Shown: positions 43,183 through 52,326 of the stretch, one piece after another
Position numbering within the stretch: position 1 is the first letter of the stretch
How the letters are laid out: every line of letters begins with the position of its first letter
Assembly (NCBI GenBank): GCA_050302275.1
Contig: JBNLAT010000007.1
Coordinates: 1 to 64,000 of the forward strand
DNA length: 64,000 nucleotides
Direction of reading: 5' to 3'
Source of the DNA: JAPHTQ01 sp050302275
Lineage (GTDB): Bacteria > Pseudomonadota > Gammaproteobacteria > Thiohalomonadales > Thiohalomonadaceae
Position numbers and translations under genes: made by a program
The notes under the pieces: generated by a model
Seen by the model: only the letters and a program-made list of their open reading frames with translations
Databases searched by the model: none
Told to the model about the DNA's origin: nothing

Positions 43183-46140
43183 TCAGGAAGGAATAACGTT
43201 GGGAGTCTCTTCCAAGCCCAATCGTTCGGCAACATCAATCAAGGGTTCAGGCATCGCAATGGCGAATCCCTGAACGTAGTCGACGCCCATCGTTTTGAGC
43301 TCAGCAACGATGTTTTCGTTTTCCACAAATTCGGCAATCGTTTTCAGTCCCATCACATGACCGATCTGGTTAATCGACTCGACCATGGCGCGGTCCAGCG
43401 TATCCTGGGCCATATCCTTGACGAAGCTGCCATCTATTTTAATGTAGTCCACCTTGAGGCCCTTGAGATAACCGAACGAACTCAGGCCACTGCCGAAGTC
43501 ATCGAGGGAGAAGAGACAACCGCGCAGCTTCAGGGTATCGATAAAGCGTCTCGCCCGACTCAGATTGGTAATCGCCGCCGTCTCGGTAATTTCAAAGCAG
43601 ATATAACCCGCATCGACATCGCTTTCGTCGAACTGTTCCAGCACAAACTCCAGGAAATACTCGTCGGTCAGTGACTGCCCCGACAGATTGATGGTGCAGC
43701 GGAATGGAGGAACATCGGCACGCCCCTGTGCCTGACGCATCATCCCCAGGGTTGTGCGTACCACCCAACGATCAATGGTCGGCATTAGATGGTAGCGTTC
43801 AGCAGCCGGGATAAAAGCCATGGGAAAAACCATTTCACCGTTATCATCGTGCATCCGCAACAGCACTTCACCACGCGGTACCGCAGAGTGAATTGCCTCG
43901 TCCAGTGGAATAATCGGCTGATAGTAGAGGATAAATTTATCCTCTTCGAAGGCACGGGAGATACGATGTATCCACTCCATCTCACGATGATGACGGGCCA
44001 CTGCCTTGTCCTGCTCGTCGGCCACATGCACTCGATTACGCCCTGCTTCCTTGGCTACATAACAGGCGGCATCGGCAAGACTCAATACATCGATTAGAGA
44101 ACCGGACTGCGCAGTGATCGGCGCGACGCCAATACTGACACCGATCTCGAAACTACGATCCTTCCAGGCAAAACGAAAATCACGCACATGCTGGCGCACG
44201 ATATCAGCGATCTCTCCAGCCTTATCCAGTGGACAATCCCCCAGTAACAGACCGAATTCATCGCCACCCAATCGCGCCAGTACATCGTGCTCGCGTACAG
44301 TCTCTTTAAGCATATGCGAGAGTTGCCGCAGTAGTTCATCCCCGGCACGATGACCACAGGTATCGTTCACCACCTTAAATTGATCGAGGTCCATGTAACA
44401 CAGTACATGGTGGGTATTTTCTGTACGGGCACTATGGATAGTGATCTCCAACTGCCGTTCAAACTCTCGGCGGTTGGCCAGACCGGTCAACATGTCGTGG
44501 CTGGCCTGATAACTCAACTGGCGAGCCATGGTCATCACTTCGGTAATATCATGTAGTACCAGTACCACACCAACTATCTCATCGTAGCGAGAGCGCATCG
44601 GTGCGGCGGTAATATTAATGGTGAACTGACTGCCGTCCTTGTGGGTCAGGATGCCATCATCCGCATGTACCATGGCGCTGTCGCGGTGCAGGATCAGTTC
44701 AACCAGATCGTAGAGCTCTTCACCGGTACTTTCGTTGAACAGCTTCAGCACCTCCATATAGTGCCGCCCACGCACCTGCTCCAGTTCACAATCCAGCAGA
44801 TGTTCGGCAACAGGATTGAGGTACTCGATATTGCCCTCAATATCGGTTGTCACTACCCCGTCACCAATCGACGCCAGGGTGACCAATGCTCGCTGCGTCT
44901 CCCGCTCCAGCGCTTTCTCTGCCAGGATCAACTGGGTCACGTCACGGGTATTACCTTCGACCCCAGCCAGCTCACCTCTATCGTCGTAGTAAAAGTGCGC
45001 ATTAGTGGAGACCCACACCATCGAACCGTCCTTGTGACGCAGGTTAATGATGTCGTTACGCACCAGACCACCGTTGTCGGTCATCTTTTCCAGAAAACGT
45101 AGGCGTTTCTGCGGCTCAGCGTAGTAATTGGCCAGTTGTGTGCCAATCAGTTCATCGGGTTTATAACCGACACACTGTTCGACTGCACCGGTGATAAAGA
45201 TAATGTTGCCATTGCGATCGGTGCGGTAAAAGATATCCTGCATGTCGTGCAGAATCCCACTCAAATCTTTTTCTGATTTGCGCAGCTTTGTCTCCATCTT
45301 CTGCAGATCTTTGAGCAGGCGACGATACTCGTTGGCCAGCGCGCCCAATTCATCCGTGGAACTGGAGACCATCTGATCCAGTTCCATATTTTCTGTCCCG
45401 GTATCGTGACCTAACAGACTTTCCAGGGGGTTCAGCGCCTGAGCAAAACTACGCATAAACAGCAGGCTACCGGCAATGGCGATCAATTCCAGTAGCAGCC
45501 AGACAAAAAATGTCTCCCAACCGAAGTAACCTGTACGCGCCCAGTAGTACTGCACTAATACAGTATCGATCAGCAGCGGCACCAGGGAGCCGATCAAAAA
45601 TACCTTCATCTTGATCGTAATATGTGGCTTGCCAACGAATACGCCGCTGAAAGTTTTACCAAAGAGATCCACTACCATGAAAAACAGTGGCAGGCCGACC
45701 AGAATGGTGACGATTAACGCCACCAGATGAATACGAAACCAGTCTAAGGGTTGGGGCTGATGGCCATACAGATCGATCGCGGTCAACATCACCACGTTCG
45801 GTGCCAGCAACAGGGTAATCACCAGCAGGGTCCAGAAGTGCAGCGGAAAGGTTCTGGCCCGTTTAAGTGCCAGCATCTGCGACATCGGCTCGGGCGCACG
45901 CAGGAAATAGACGATGGGTTGGGCGAAGCGGTAAAAATAGATCCCGGCGAAAAAGAAGGAACCGAACACCAGCACGGTCATCGGCAGGCTGAACATGACA
46001 CCGCTGATCTGGTCGAAACTGAGGATATCGACAAAGGCGATAAACAGCATACCGACGCCCGGCGGGAAGACCCAGGCGAGCAGCACCAGCGTCAAAAACT
46101 GTTTCAGAAATCTGTCGGCAGACAATCGACTACTTTCCAT
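43183..46140 (-). CDS. Six-TM PAS-PAS-GGDEF-EAL c-di-GMP enzyme
   Basis: 985 residues from the Met at 46140. Six N-terminal membrane helices, a linker, two PAS domains (ILHDMQDIFYRTD and LASIGDGVVTTDIEGNIEYLN), GGDEF with an intact active site (625-629) and an EAL domain with EVL at 758-760 and an intact DDFGSG loop. Both activities are possible, though the E-V-L variant needs testing. A longer frame starts at 46242 inside argG, but a strong hairpin (46172-46191) lies between, and GGGGAGAGG precedes the 46140 start. Confidence 0.88.
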   Translation of the reverse strand: MESSRLSADRFLKQFLTLVLLAWVFPPGVGMLFIAFVDILSFDQISGVMFSLPMTVLVFGSFFFAGIYFYRFAQPIVYFLRAPEPMSQMLALKRARTFPLHFWTLLVITLLLAPNVVMLTAIDLYGHQPQPLDWFRIHLVALIVTILVGLPLFFMVVDLFGKTFSGVFVGKPHITIKMKVFLIGSLVPLLIDTVLVQYYWARTGYFGWETFFVWLLLELIAIAGSLLFMRSFAQALNPLESLLGHDTGTENMELDQMVSSSTDELGALANEYRRLLKDLQKMETKLRKSEKDLSGILHDMQDIFYRTDRNGNIIFITGAVEQCVGYKPDELIGTQLANYYAEPQKRLRFLEKMTDNGGLVRNDIINLRHKDGSMVWVSTNAHFYYDDRGELAGVEGNTRDVTQLILAEKALERETQRALVTLASIGDGVVTTDIEGNIEYLNPVAEHLLDCELEQVRGRHYMEVLKLFNESTGEELYDLVELILHRDSAMVHADDGILTHKDGSQFTINITAAPMRSRYDEIVGVVLVLHDITEVMTMARQLSYQASHDMLTGLANRREFERQLEITIHSARTENTHHVLCYMDLDQFKVVNDTCGHRAGDELLRQLSHMLKETVREHDVLARLGGDEFGLLLGDCPLDKAGEIADIVRQHVRDFRFAWKDRSFEIGVSIGVAPITAQSGSLIDVLSLADAACYVAKEAGRNRVHVADEQDKAVARHHREMEWIHRISRAFEEDKFILYYQPIIPLDEAIHSAVPRGEVLLRMHDDNGEMVFPMAFIPAAERYHLMPTIDRWVVRTTLGMMRQAQGRADVPPFRCTINLSGQSLTDEYFLEFVLEQFDESDVDAGYICFEITETAAITNLSRARRFIDTLKLRGCLFSLDDFGSGLSSFGYLKGLKVDYIKIDGSFVKDMAQDTLDRAMVESINQIGHVMGLKTIAEFVENENIVAELKTMGVDYVQGFAIAMPEPLIDVAERLGLEETPNVIPS

Positions 46141-46171
46141 AGCGTCAGAAAGCCTCTCCCCCCATGACAAC

Positions 46172-46191
46172 GACGCGGCCGAAGCCGCGTC
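46172..46191 (-). terminator. Hairpin after argG
   Basis: On the minus strand, GACGCGGC-TTCG-GCCGCGTC is a perfect 8-bp stem with a stable UUCG tetraloop, eight bases past the argG stop. No poly-T tail follows, so it may be a weak terminator or an mRNA-stabilising hairpin between argG and the GGDEF-EAL gene. Confidence 0.6.
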
Positions 46192-46198
46192 TGTGGTC

Positions 46199-47416
46199 TC
46201 ATTTTTTGTTACGACGTGCTCCAATCCGCAGGCGCAATGCATTCAGGCGGATAAAGCCTTCTGCATCTTTCTGGTTATAAGCGCCTGCATCGTCTTCGAA
46301 GGTGGCAATCGACTCATCGAACAGCGAATCACTCTCCGACTTGCGGCCCGCAATGATCACATTGCCCTTGTAGAGTTTGATCCGCACAGTGCCGTTGACA
46401 TGCTCCTGAGTTCGGTCGATGGCTGCCTGCAGCATTTCACGCTCCGGGCTCCACCAGTAACCGTTGTAGATGAGCTCGGCATAGCGCGGCATCAGCTCAT
46501 CTTTCATGTGTGCCGCACCGCGGTCCAGAGTCAGCGACTCCATCGCCCGGTGCGCCTTGAGCATTACCGTACCGGCCGGTGTCTCATAACAGCCGCGGGA
46601 TTTCATCCCCACGTAACGGTTTTCTACCAGATCGTCACGCCCAACACCGTTGGCACCGGCAACCTTGTTCAGATACTCCATCACAGCGGCCGGTGTCATG
46701 GCCTTGCCATCAATGGAGACGATATCGCCCTTCTCGAAGCCAAGCTCCAGATAGGTCGGCTCGTCGGGAGCCTTCTCAGGCGGAACTGTCCAGCGCCACA
46801 TATCCTCTTCCGGCTCATTCCACGGATCTTCGAGGATGTCACCTTCATAGGAAATGTGCAGCAGGTTCGCATCCATCGAGTAAGGAGATTTTTTGCTCTG
46901 CTTGGCAAAGTCGATCTCGATGCCGTGCTCTTTGGCGTAAGCCATCAGCTTCTCGCGTGAATTGAGGTCCCACTCACGCCACGGGGCAATCACCTTCACA
47001 TCGGGCATCAGGGCATAGGCGCCCAGCTCGAAACGCACCTGATCGTTGCCTTTGCCGGTCGCGCCGTGAGAGATAGCATCGGCACCGGTCTCCTGCGCGA
47101 TCTCCACCAGACGCTTGGCGATCAGCGGGCGAGCAATGGAGGTACCCAGACGATACTCCCCCTCGTAGAGGGCGTTGGCGCGCATCATCGGATAGACGAA
47201 ATCGCGGGCAAACTCCTCACGCATGTCGTCGATATAGATCTCTTTAACCCCGGCCGCCTTGGCCTTGGCGCGGGCCGGTTCAACCTCTTCACCCTGACCG
47301 ATATCCGCGGTGAAGGTGACCACTTCACAGTCGTAAACATCCTGCAGCCATTTGAGGATGATGGAGGTATCCAGACCACCGGAATAGGCCAGAACCACTT
47401 TTTTGACGCCAGACAT
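46199..47416 (-). CDS. argG: Argininosuccinate synthase
   Basis: 405 residues from MSGVKKVVLAYSGG, with GGGAG five bases upstream. ATP pyrophosphatase motif AYSGGLDTS, ISHGATGKGNDQVRFE, PWREWDLNSREK. Ligates citrulline and aspartate in arginine synthesis. Stands as the first gene before the GGDEF-EAL gene and is divided from it by a hairpin. Confidence 0.97.
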   Translation of the reverse strand: MSGVKKVVLAYSGGLDTSIILKWLQDVYDCEVVTFTADIGQGEEVEPARAKAKAAGVKEIYIDDMREEFARDFVYPMMRANALYEGEYRLGTSIARPLIAKRLVEIAQETGADAISHGATGKGNDQVRFELGAYALMPDVKVIAPWREWDLNSREKLMAYAKEHGIEIDFAKQSKKSPYSMDANLLHISYEGDILEDPWNEPEEDMWRWTVPPEKAPDEPTYLELGFEKGDIVSIDGKAMTPAAVMEYLNKVAGANGVGRDDLVENRYVGMKSRGCYETPAGTVMLKAHRAMESLTLDRGAAHMKDELMPRYAELIYNGYWWSPEREMLQAAIDRTQEHVNGTVRIKLYKGNVIIAGRKSESDSLFDESIATFEDDAGAYNQKDAEGFIRLNALRLRIGARRNKK

Positions 47417-47506
47417 GAGCACTCCCGATTGTTTCAGTACCGACCGCGACCGCGGGCGGGGAAAAGCGTAAAGACCGGAAGTATACCTGAGGCAGGGGGC
47501 CGCTGC

Positions 47507-48367
47507 CTATTTCGACAGCGTGACATCGACGGAACGGTTGAGGGCGCGCCCCTGAGGGGTCTGGTTACTGGCGAGGGGCTGTTTTTCCCCCTTGGTAGTG
47601 AGGACAATCTTGGACTTGGCTACACCATGCTTGAGCAGGTAGTCGCGCACAGCCTCGCTGCGCTTTTTCGACAATGCCTCGTTATAGCGACGGAAACCGA
47701 CATTATCGGTACGCCCTTCCAGCAATACGCGCTTAACCGCAGGGTCAGACTTCATATAGGTAGCGACTTCGTCGAGCCTTTTGGTCGCGGCACTATCCAG
47801 CGCACTACTATTGAAGGCAAAGCGGATGCGGCTATTTCGCACATAGTCAAAACCGTACTCAAACAGCTTGTCCATACAGGCATAGAATTCGCTGAGGGCA
47901 CCACGCAGATTGACCGCAGAGACCGCCACCGCGACATAGTCTCGTCCGTCGGCCCAATCCTGATAGGAGAAGGTAGGGAACAGCCCCTGCTGCAGTTCGA
48001 GCAATAGCCGCCGCGCCATGATCTCAGAATAGGTGAACGGCGTAGCGCTCACGCTGTAGTTGATCTGCCCCAGTTCACGCGGCTCCGCATCATGCCGCCA
48101 ATCGGGAACCGCGGCGACCACCTTGGCGACCCCCGCATCCCGAGGTCGATTCAACACCTGAAGCTGAAACCCCAGCTTGCCGCCCGCCGCGCGGAAAAAA
48201 CGCGCCTCGCCGTAATTCGGTATTTGCTGGGAAAGGACACAACGCAGTTGTGTGGACTCCGTTTTCCACTCAGCCTGATGCACGGTCGCACCGTAATGGA
48301 TCTCCCCCGCCATCACTGTTGAAAGCGAAGCCAACGACACTACTATAGAAAACAGCCAACGGGACAT
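47507..48367 (-). CDS. motY: MotY-like flagellar stator-associated OmpA-domain protein
   Basis: 286 residues: signal peptide about 1-20, an N-terminal domain of about 140 residues (EIHYGATVHQAEW, LRGALSEFYACMDKL) and an OmpA/MotB C-terminal peptidoglycan-binding domain (LEGRTDNVGFRRYNEALSKKR). The N-terminal domain is of the MotY type found in sodium-driven or polar flagella of Vibrio and Pseudomonas. No other flagellar genes are in the window. Divergent from the pel operon. Confidence 0.85.
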   Translation of the reverse strand: MSRWLFSIVVSLASLSTVMAGEIHYGATVHQAEWKTESTQLRCVLSQQIPNYGEARFFRAAGGKLGFQLQVLNRPRDAGVAKVVAAVPDWRHDAEPRELGQINYSVSATPFTYSEIMARRLLLELQQGLFPTFSYQDWADGRDYVAVAVSAVNLRGALSEFYACMDKLFEYGFDYVRNSRIRFAFNSSALDSAATKRLDEVATYMKSDPAVKRVLLEGRTDNVGFRRYNEALSKKRSEAVRDYLLKHGVAKSKIVLTTKGEKQPLASNQTPQGRALNRSVDVTLSK

Positions 48368-48527
48368 AATGACCTTTCAATGCATGGATTCCGTTGTCAG
48401 TTAATCGGCAGAAAAAATCATGACTTTAGGCAATTAAAAGCAGCAACCTGCCAAACGCCTACCTCATTAGTGGTAATAAAAAATGCGCATCTATCACTAA
48501 CGGTGCAAAGTTATGCAAAGTCAGTTT

Positions 48528-48543
48528 TGTTAAGTGGTTCACA
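48528..48543 (+). promoter_or_regulatory. CRP/Vfr-like site (1 mismatch) upstream of pel operon
   Basis: TGTTAAGTGGTTCACA fits TGTGA-N6-TCACA at nine of ten positions. It lies about 107 bases before the pelX-like start, in the motY-pel divergent region. I cannot identify a convincing -10 that fixes whether it would activate or repress. Confidence 0.45.
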
Positions 48544-48589
48544 CTATTGAATTTAACCCCACGCAGGCATACCATGCCCCGGTACTTTG

Positions 48590-48639
48590 CCGACGCGTCG
48601 GCCTGCACTGAAACAGGATTTTTATCCAGGGAAACTGGA
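48590..48639 (+). promoter_or_regulatory. Structured leader of pel operon
   Basis: Successive inverted repeats just before the first pel gene: CCGACGCGTCGG (48590-48601), CCTG/CAGG around eight bases (48602-48617), GGAT-TTTT-ATCC (48616-48627) and TCCAG-GGAAA-CTGGA (48625-48639). The second and third are mutually exclusive because they share bases. It may fold as a 5' regulatory element or RNA-protein site. It does not show the conserved blocks of a c-di-GMP riboswitch. Confidence 0.35.
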
Positions 48640-48649
48640 CGTTTTAAAG

Positions 48650-49561
48650 ATGCATGTATTAATTACCGGCGGTGCCGGATTTATCGGGTCCCACACGGCA
48701 GGATGCCTGTTAGACGAGGGACACCGTGTCACAGTTCTAGACAACCTCTCCAGCGGTAAACGCGAGAATCTCCCGACCTCGTCAGATCTACGCCTGGTTG
48801 TCGGCGATATCAATGATGCGGAAGCGGTCGCCGATGCAATCAGTGGTTGCGATCGGGTATTGCACTTGGCGGCGCAGGTCTCTGTTGCTGCCTCGGTAGA
48901 GGAACCGGTCCCCTCCTGCCGCGACAACATTCTCGGTTTCGTTAACATCCTCGACCATGCTCGCCGCAATGGCATCAGCCGCATGGTCTATGCCTCCAGT
49001 GCCGCCGTCTACGGCCAGCCCGCCGAGTTGCCGCTGAATGAGGCCTCCCCTACGGCACCGAGTTCTCCCTACGGCCTTGAGAAACTGCTCAACGACCAGT
49101 ACGCCAGGCTGGCGACCGATCTCTATAGTATGTGCATGCTCGGTATGCGCTACTTCAACGTCTACGGGCCGAAACAGGATCCTTCATCGCCCTACTCTGG
49201 CGTGATTAGCCTGTTCGTCGATCGTCTACGCCGCGGTGAAGAGCTCAATGTCCACGGTGACGGCGGCCAGACCCGTGACTTTGTCTATGTTGGTGATGTT
49301 GCCCGCATCAATGCCGCCGCCCTCGCCGGAGATATTGAAGGGGTAATGAATGTCGGCACCGGCAACAGCGGTACCCTGATGGAATTGATCGAGGTACTGG
49401 GAGAGATCGCCGGTATCACACCAAAGGTCAATCACGGTCCGGCTCGTCAGGGGGATATTCGCCACTCTGCGACATCGGTAGAACGCTTGCGCCAGACATT
49501 GGCCTCGTTTCCCTTTACCCCACTACGCGAAGGATTGAACGAACTCTGGAACAGAGGCTGA
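48650..49561 (+). CDS. pelX: NAD-dependent UDP-sugar 4-epimerase (PelX-like)
   Basis: 303 residues from MHVLITGGAGFIGSH; an upstream ATG exists at 48587 but the added residues are not part of the fold. Short-chain epimerase with the GxxGxxG NAD motif, Ser in YASSAAVYG and catalytic Tyr-x-x-x-Lys in YGLEK. In some pseudomonads PelX is a UDP-GlcNAc/GalNAc C4-epimerase that supplies Pel precursors; the position as the first gene of the pel operon supports this. The stop overlaps the pelA start (TGATG). Confidence 0.78.
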   Translation: MHVLITGGAGFIGSHTAGCLLDEGHRVTVLDNLSSGKRENLPTSSDLRLVVGDINDAEAVADAISGCDRVLHLAAQVSVAASVEEPVPSCRDNILGFVNILDHARRNGISRMVYASSAAVYGQPAELPLNEASPTAPSSPYGLEKLLNDQYARLATDLYSMCMLGMRYFNVYGPKQDPSSPYSGVISLFVDRLRRGEELNVHGDGGQTRDFVYVGDVARINAAALAGDIEGVMNVGTGNSGTLMELIEVLGEIAGITPKVNHGPARQGDIRHSATSVERLRQTLASFPFTPLREGLNELWNRG

Positions 49562-52326
49562 TGCGGCTTACATCTATCATCACCGTATCATGGCTACTGC
49601 TGGCAGCCTGTTTCTCCTCTCCACTTCATGCCGAAAACGCGGTCGCCTTCTACTATGGTGAACAGCCTCCCATAGCCGAACTTCGCGCCTTTGATCAGGT
49701 CGTTATCGAACCGCAGCACGTCGGTGATCGCTTCGTTGAGAAGATGCACGGCACAGAGGTGTACGCCTATGTCTCCCTGGGCGAAGTCGATGGGTCTCGC
49801 CCCTATCTGGATCAGATCCCCCGCGCCTGGCAACTCGGCACCAATCCCGCCTGGGGAAGTGTCGTTATCGATCAATCCCGAGAAGCCTGGACCACCTTTT
49901 TTATCGCCCAGGTCATCACCCCGCTGTGGCATAGAGGTTTCCGTGGTTTCTTCTTCGATACCCTCGACAGCTACCTGCTCTATTCAGGTAACGATAAAAA
50001 TCGACAGCAGCAGCGCGAGGGGATGATTCGAACCCTGCGCGCCATAAAGGCGAAATATCCCGAGGCCAAGCTCTTTTTTAACCGTGGTTTCGAGTTACTG
50101 CCAGAAGTCCACGAAATGGTTACCGCTGTCGCAGCGGAATCATTGTTCAGTAGCTGGAATGCCTTCGAAGAGAAATATGTCGAAGTAAACGAACAGGATA
50201 GGGCCTGGCTACAGGAAAAATTACTGGAAGTTAGAAACCGATATCAATTGCCAGTAACCGTGATCGACTACCTGCCAGCCGGAAAGCGGGAACAGGCACG
50301 AATCGTCGCCGAGAAAATTAAGGCACTCGGTTTTACCCCCTGGGTCACCAATAATCGTCTCGACATGCTCGGTGTTGGCAGTGTAGAAGTTATGCCACGC
50401 AGGATCATTATGCTCTATAACAACGCTGACGACGAAACGGAACTGATGGAGAAAGAGAGCGTCGTTCTCTATGGAACCATGCCACTCAATTATTACGGCT
50501 ACGCTGCAGAATACCACGACGCCAGAAAACAGCTGCCAGACGTCCATATGCGTGGCCGCTACGCCGGTGTGGTGGTCTGGCTGCAGGATGATTTAAGCGC
50601 CTCAGCCGAACAGCGTTTAAACAACTGGCTGAGCAAGCGTCAGGAGGAAGGGGTGCCGATACTGTTTATCGGCAATATCAGTTTCCTCGACGATCACCAG
50701 TTATCGAAATTCGGCCTGCAACGCCAATTATTGTCCACGCCTGCCCGACACCTCCGGCTCACCCTGTCGAACAAGGCCATCGGCTTCGAAACCAAACCAC
50801 TGTTGGGTAGAGGCAACTTCTTTTCCCTTGAACTGAAACAGGGAACCCCGTGGGCCATTATCGAAGACGACGCGGGACACAAACAGGTCACTGCGGCAAT
50901 TACTCCATGGGGCGGCTATCTGCTCGAACCGCTGGCAGTCACTACATTGCCTGGGGGCAACGGTGATCGATGGGTCACCGATCCATTCGCCCTCTATCAA
51001 GATGCGCTGCGCCTGCCACAGATGCCGGTTCCCGATCTGACTACCGACTCAGGTCGCCGCATGCTGCTAATCCACATGGACGGTGACGGTTTCGCCAGCC
51101 GTGCAGAATTCCCAGGCAATCCCTACGCCGCAGAAATGCTGCTGGATAAGATCCTCAAAAAATACCGTCTGCCGAGTAGCATCTCAGTCATCGAGGGCGA
51201 GGTTGGCAGTAAGGGACTCTATCCGGAACTCTCGCCGGAACTGGAACCGATCGCCCGTAAGATCTACGCCCTGTCACACATTGAAATGGCCAGCCACAGC
51301 TTCTCCCACCCCTTCAACTGGGGAAAGGTAGTCGACCCCGGTGACGAAGAAGGCGAATACAACCTGCCGATCCCTGACTACCAGTTCGACCTGCAACGGG
51401 AGGTGGAAGGCTCGATCAATTACATTGAATCGAGACTGGCACCACCGGGAAAATCCGTGGCGCTGTTTTTCTGGACAGGCAACTGTAATCCGACCGATGA
51501 GGCGCTCACTGAAACGGTTATGGCCGGTGTTGGTAATATCAACGGTGGCGATACCGTAATGACCCGGAGCTTGCCCACCTTAACCGCCGTTGCACCGATT
51601 GGGATGCAAAAAGGGCGCTACTTTCAGGTCTTTGCTCCCAACCAGAATGAGAACGTCTATACCAACGACTGGACCGGGCCGTTTTACGGTTTTAGGCGGG
51701 TAATCGAAACCTTCGAAATGACCGACATGCCGCGCCGCCTGAAACCGATCAACATCTATTACCACACCTATGCCGCAAGCAAGCCCTCCTCCCTGTCGGC
51801 ACTGGATGAAGTCTATCGCTGGGCAATGAAACAAAGTATTACCCCGGTATTCACCTCTACCTATGTCCGCAAGGTGCAGCAATTTGCCGACGTAGTGGTC
51901 GCACGACACAGCGAGGGATGGCGGGTACGTGGTCTGGATGCCATTCGTGAATTGCGCCTGCCAGAAGCGGCTGGAGTACCCGATTTGGAAAAGAGCAACT
52001 CCATTGCCGGTTACAACAGCTATAACGGTCAGCGCTATATCCATGCTTCCGCAGCAAATATTGAACTGGTCACAGGAACACACAGAGAAAAACGTCCTTA
52101 CCTGATCTCAGCCAATGCCGAACTCACTTTTGCCACCCGTGAGAAAGGTCAACTACAGCTCAGCTTTGCGCCACAGGTCGCTCTGGATATCAAGATCGCC
52201 AATGCAGGCAAATGTCAGTTGCGACAACATGGTGAAAGCATTGGCAGCTCAAAAAGAAGTAACAACATTACTCATCTCTACCTAAAAAAACATGTTACAG
52301 GACCGATCGAAGCGTATTGCAACTAA
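49561..52326 (+). CDS. pelA: Pel polysaccharide hydrolase/deacetylase PelA
   Basis: 921 residues (P. aeruginosa 948). Signal peptide about 1-24. N-terminal alpha-1,4-galactosaminidase-like barrel (about 26-290) with a candidate catalytic Glu193 (AAESLFSSW), a middle reductase-like region, and a deacetylase domain with metal ligands Asp507/Asp509 (HMDGDG) and His579-x3-His583 (SHSFSH). It trims and de-N-acetylates Pel in the periplasm. Overlaps the next frame by 35 bases. Confidence 0.93.
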   Translation: MRLTSIITVSWLLLAACFSSPLHAENAVAFYYGEQPPIAELRAFDQVVIEPQHVGDRFVEKMHGTEVYAYVSLGEVDGSRPYLDQIPRAWQLGTNPAWGSVVIDQSREAWTTFFIAQVITPLWHRGFRGFFFDTLDSYLLYSGNDKNRQQQREGMIRTLRAIKAKYPEAKLFFNRGFELLPEVHEMVTAVAAESLFSSWNAFEEKYVEVNEQDRAWLQEKLLEVRNRYQLPVTVIDYLPAGKREQARIVAEKIKALGFTPWVTNNRLDMLGVGSVEVMPRRIIMLYNNADDETELMEKESVVLYGTMPLNYYGYAAEYHDARKQLPDVHMRGRYAGVVVWLQDDLSASAEQRLNNWLSKRQEEGVPILFIGNISFLDDHQLSKFGLQRQLLSTPARHLRLTLSNKAIGFETKPLLGRGNFFSLELKQGTPWAIIEDDAGHKQVTAAITPWGGYLLEPLAVTTLPGGNGDRWVTDPFALYQDALRLPQMPVPDLTTDSGRRMLLIHMDGDGFASRAEFPGNPYAAEMLLDKILKKYRLPSSISVIEGEVGSKGLYPELSPELEPIARKIYALSHIEMASHSFSHPFNWGKVVDPGDEEGEYNLPIPDYQFDLQREVEGSINYIESRLAPPGKSVALFFWTGNCNPTDEALTETVMAGVGNINGGDTVMTRSLPTLTAVAPIGMQKGRYFQVFAPNQNENVYTNDWTGPFYGFRRVIETFEMTDMPRRLKPINIYYHTYAASKPSSLSALDEVYRWAMKQSITPVFTSTYVRKVQQFADVVVARHSEGWRVRGLDAIRELRLPEAAGVPDLEKSNSIAGYNSYNGQRYIHASAANIELVTGTHREKRPYLISANAELTFATREKGQLQLSFAPQVALDIKIANAGKCQLRQHGESIGSSKRSNNITHLYLKKHVTGPIEAYCN

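Noticed and set aside
48368..48649. c-di-GMP riboswitch before the pel operon
   Set aside because: None of the conserved blocks of the known c-di-GMP riboswitch classes could be found; only simple hairpins are present.
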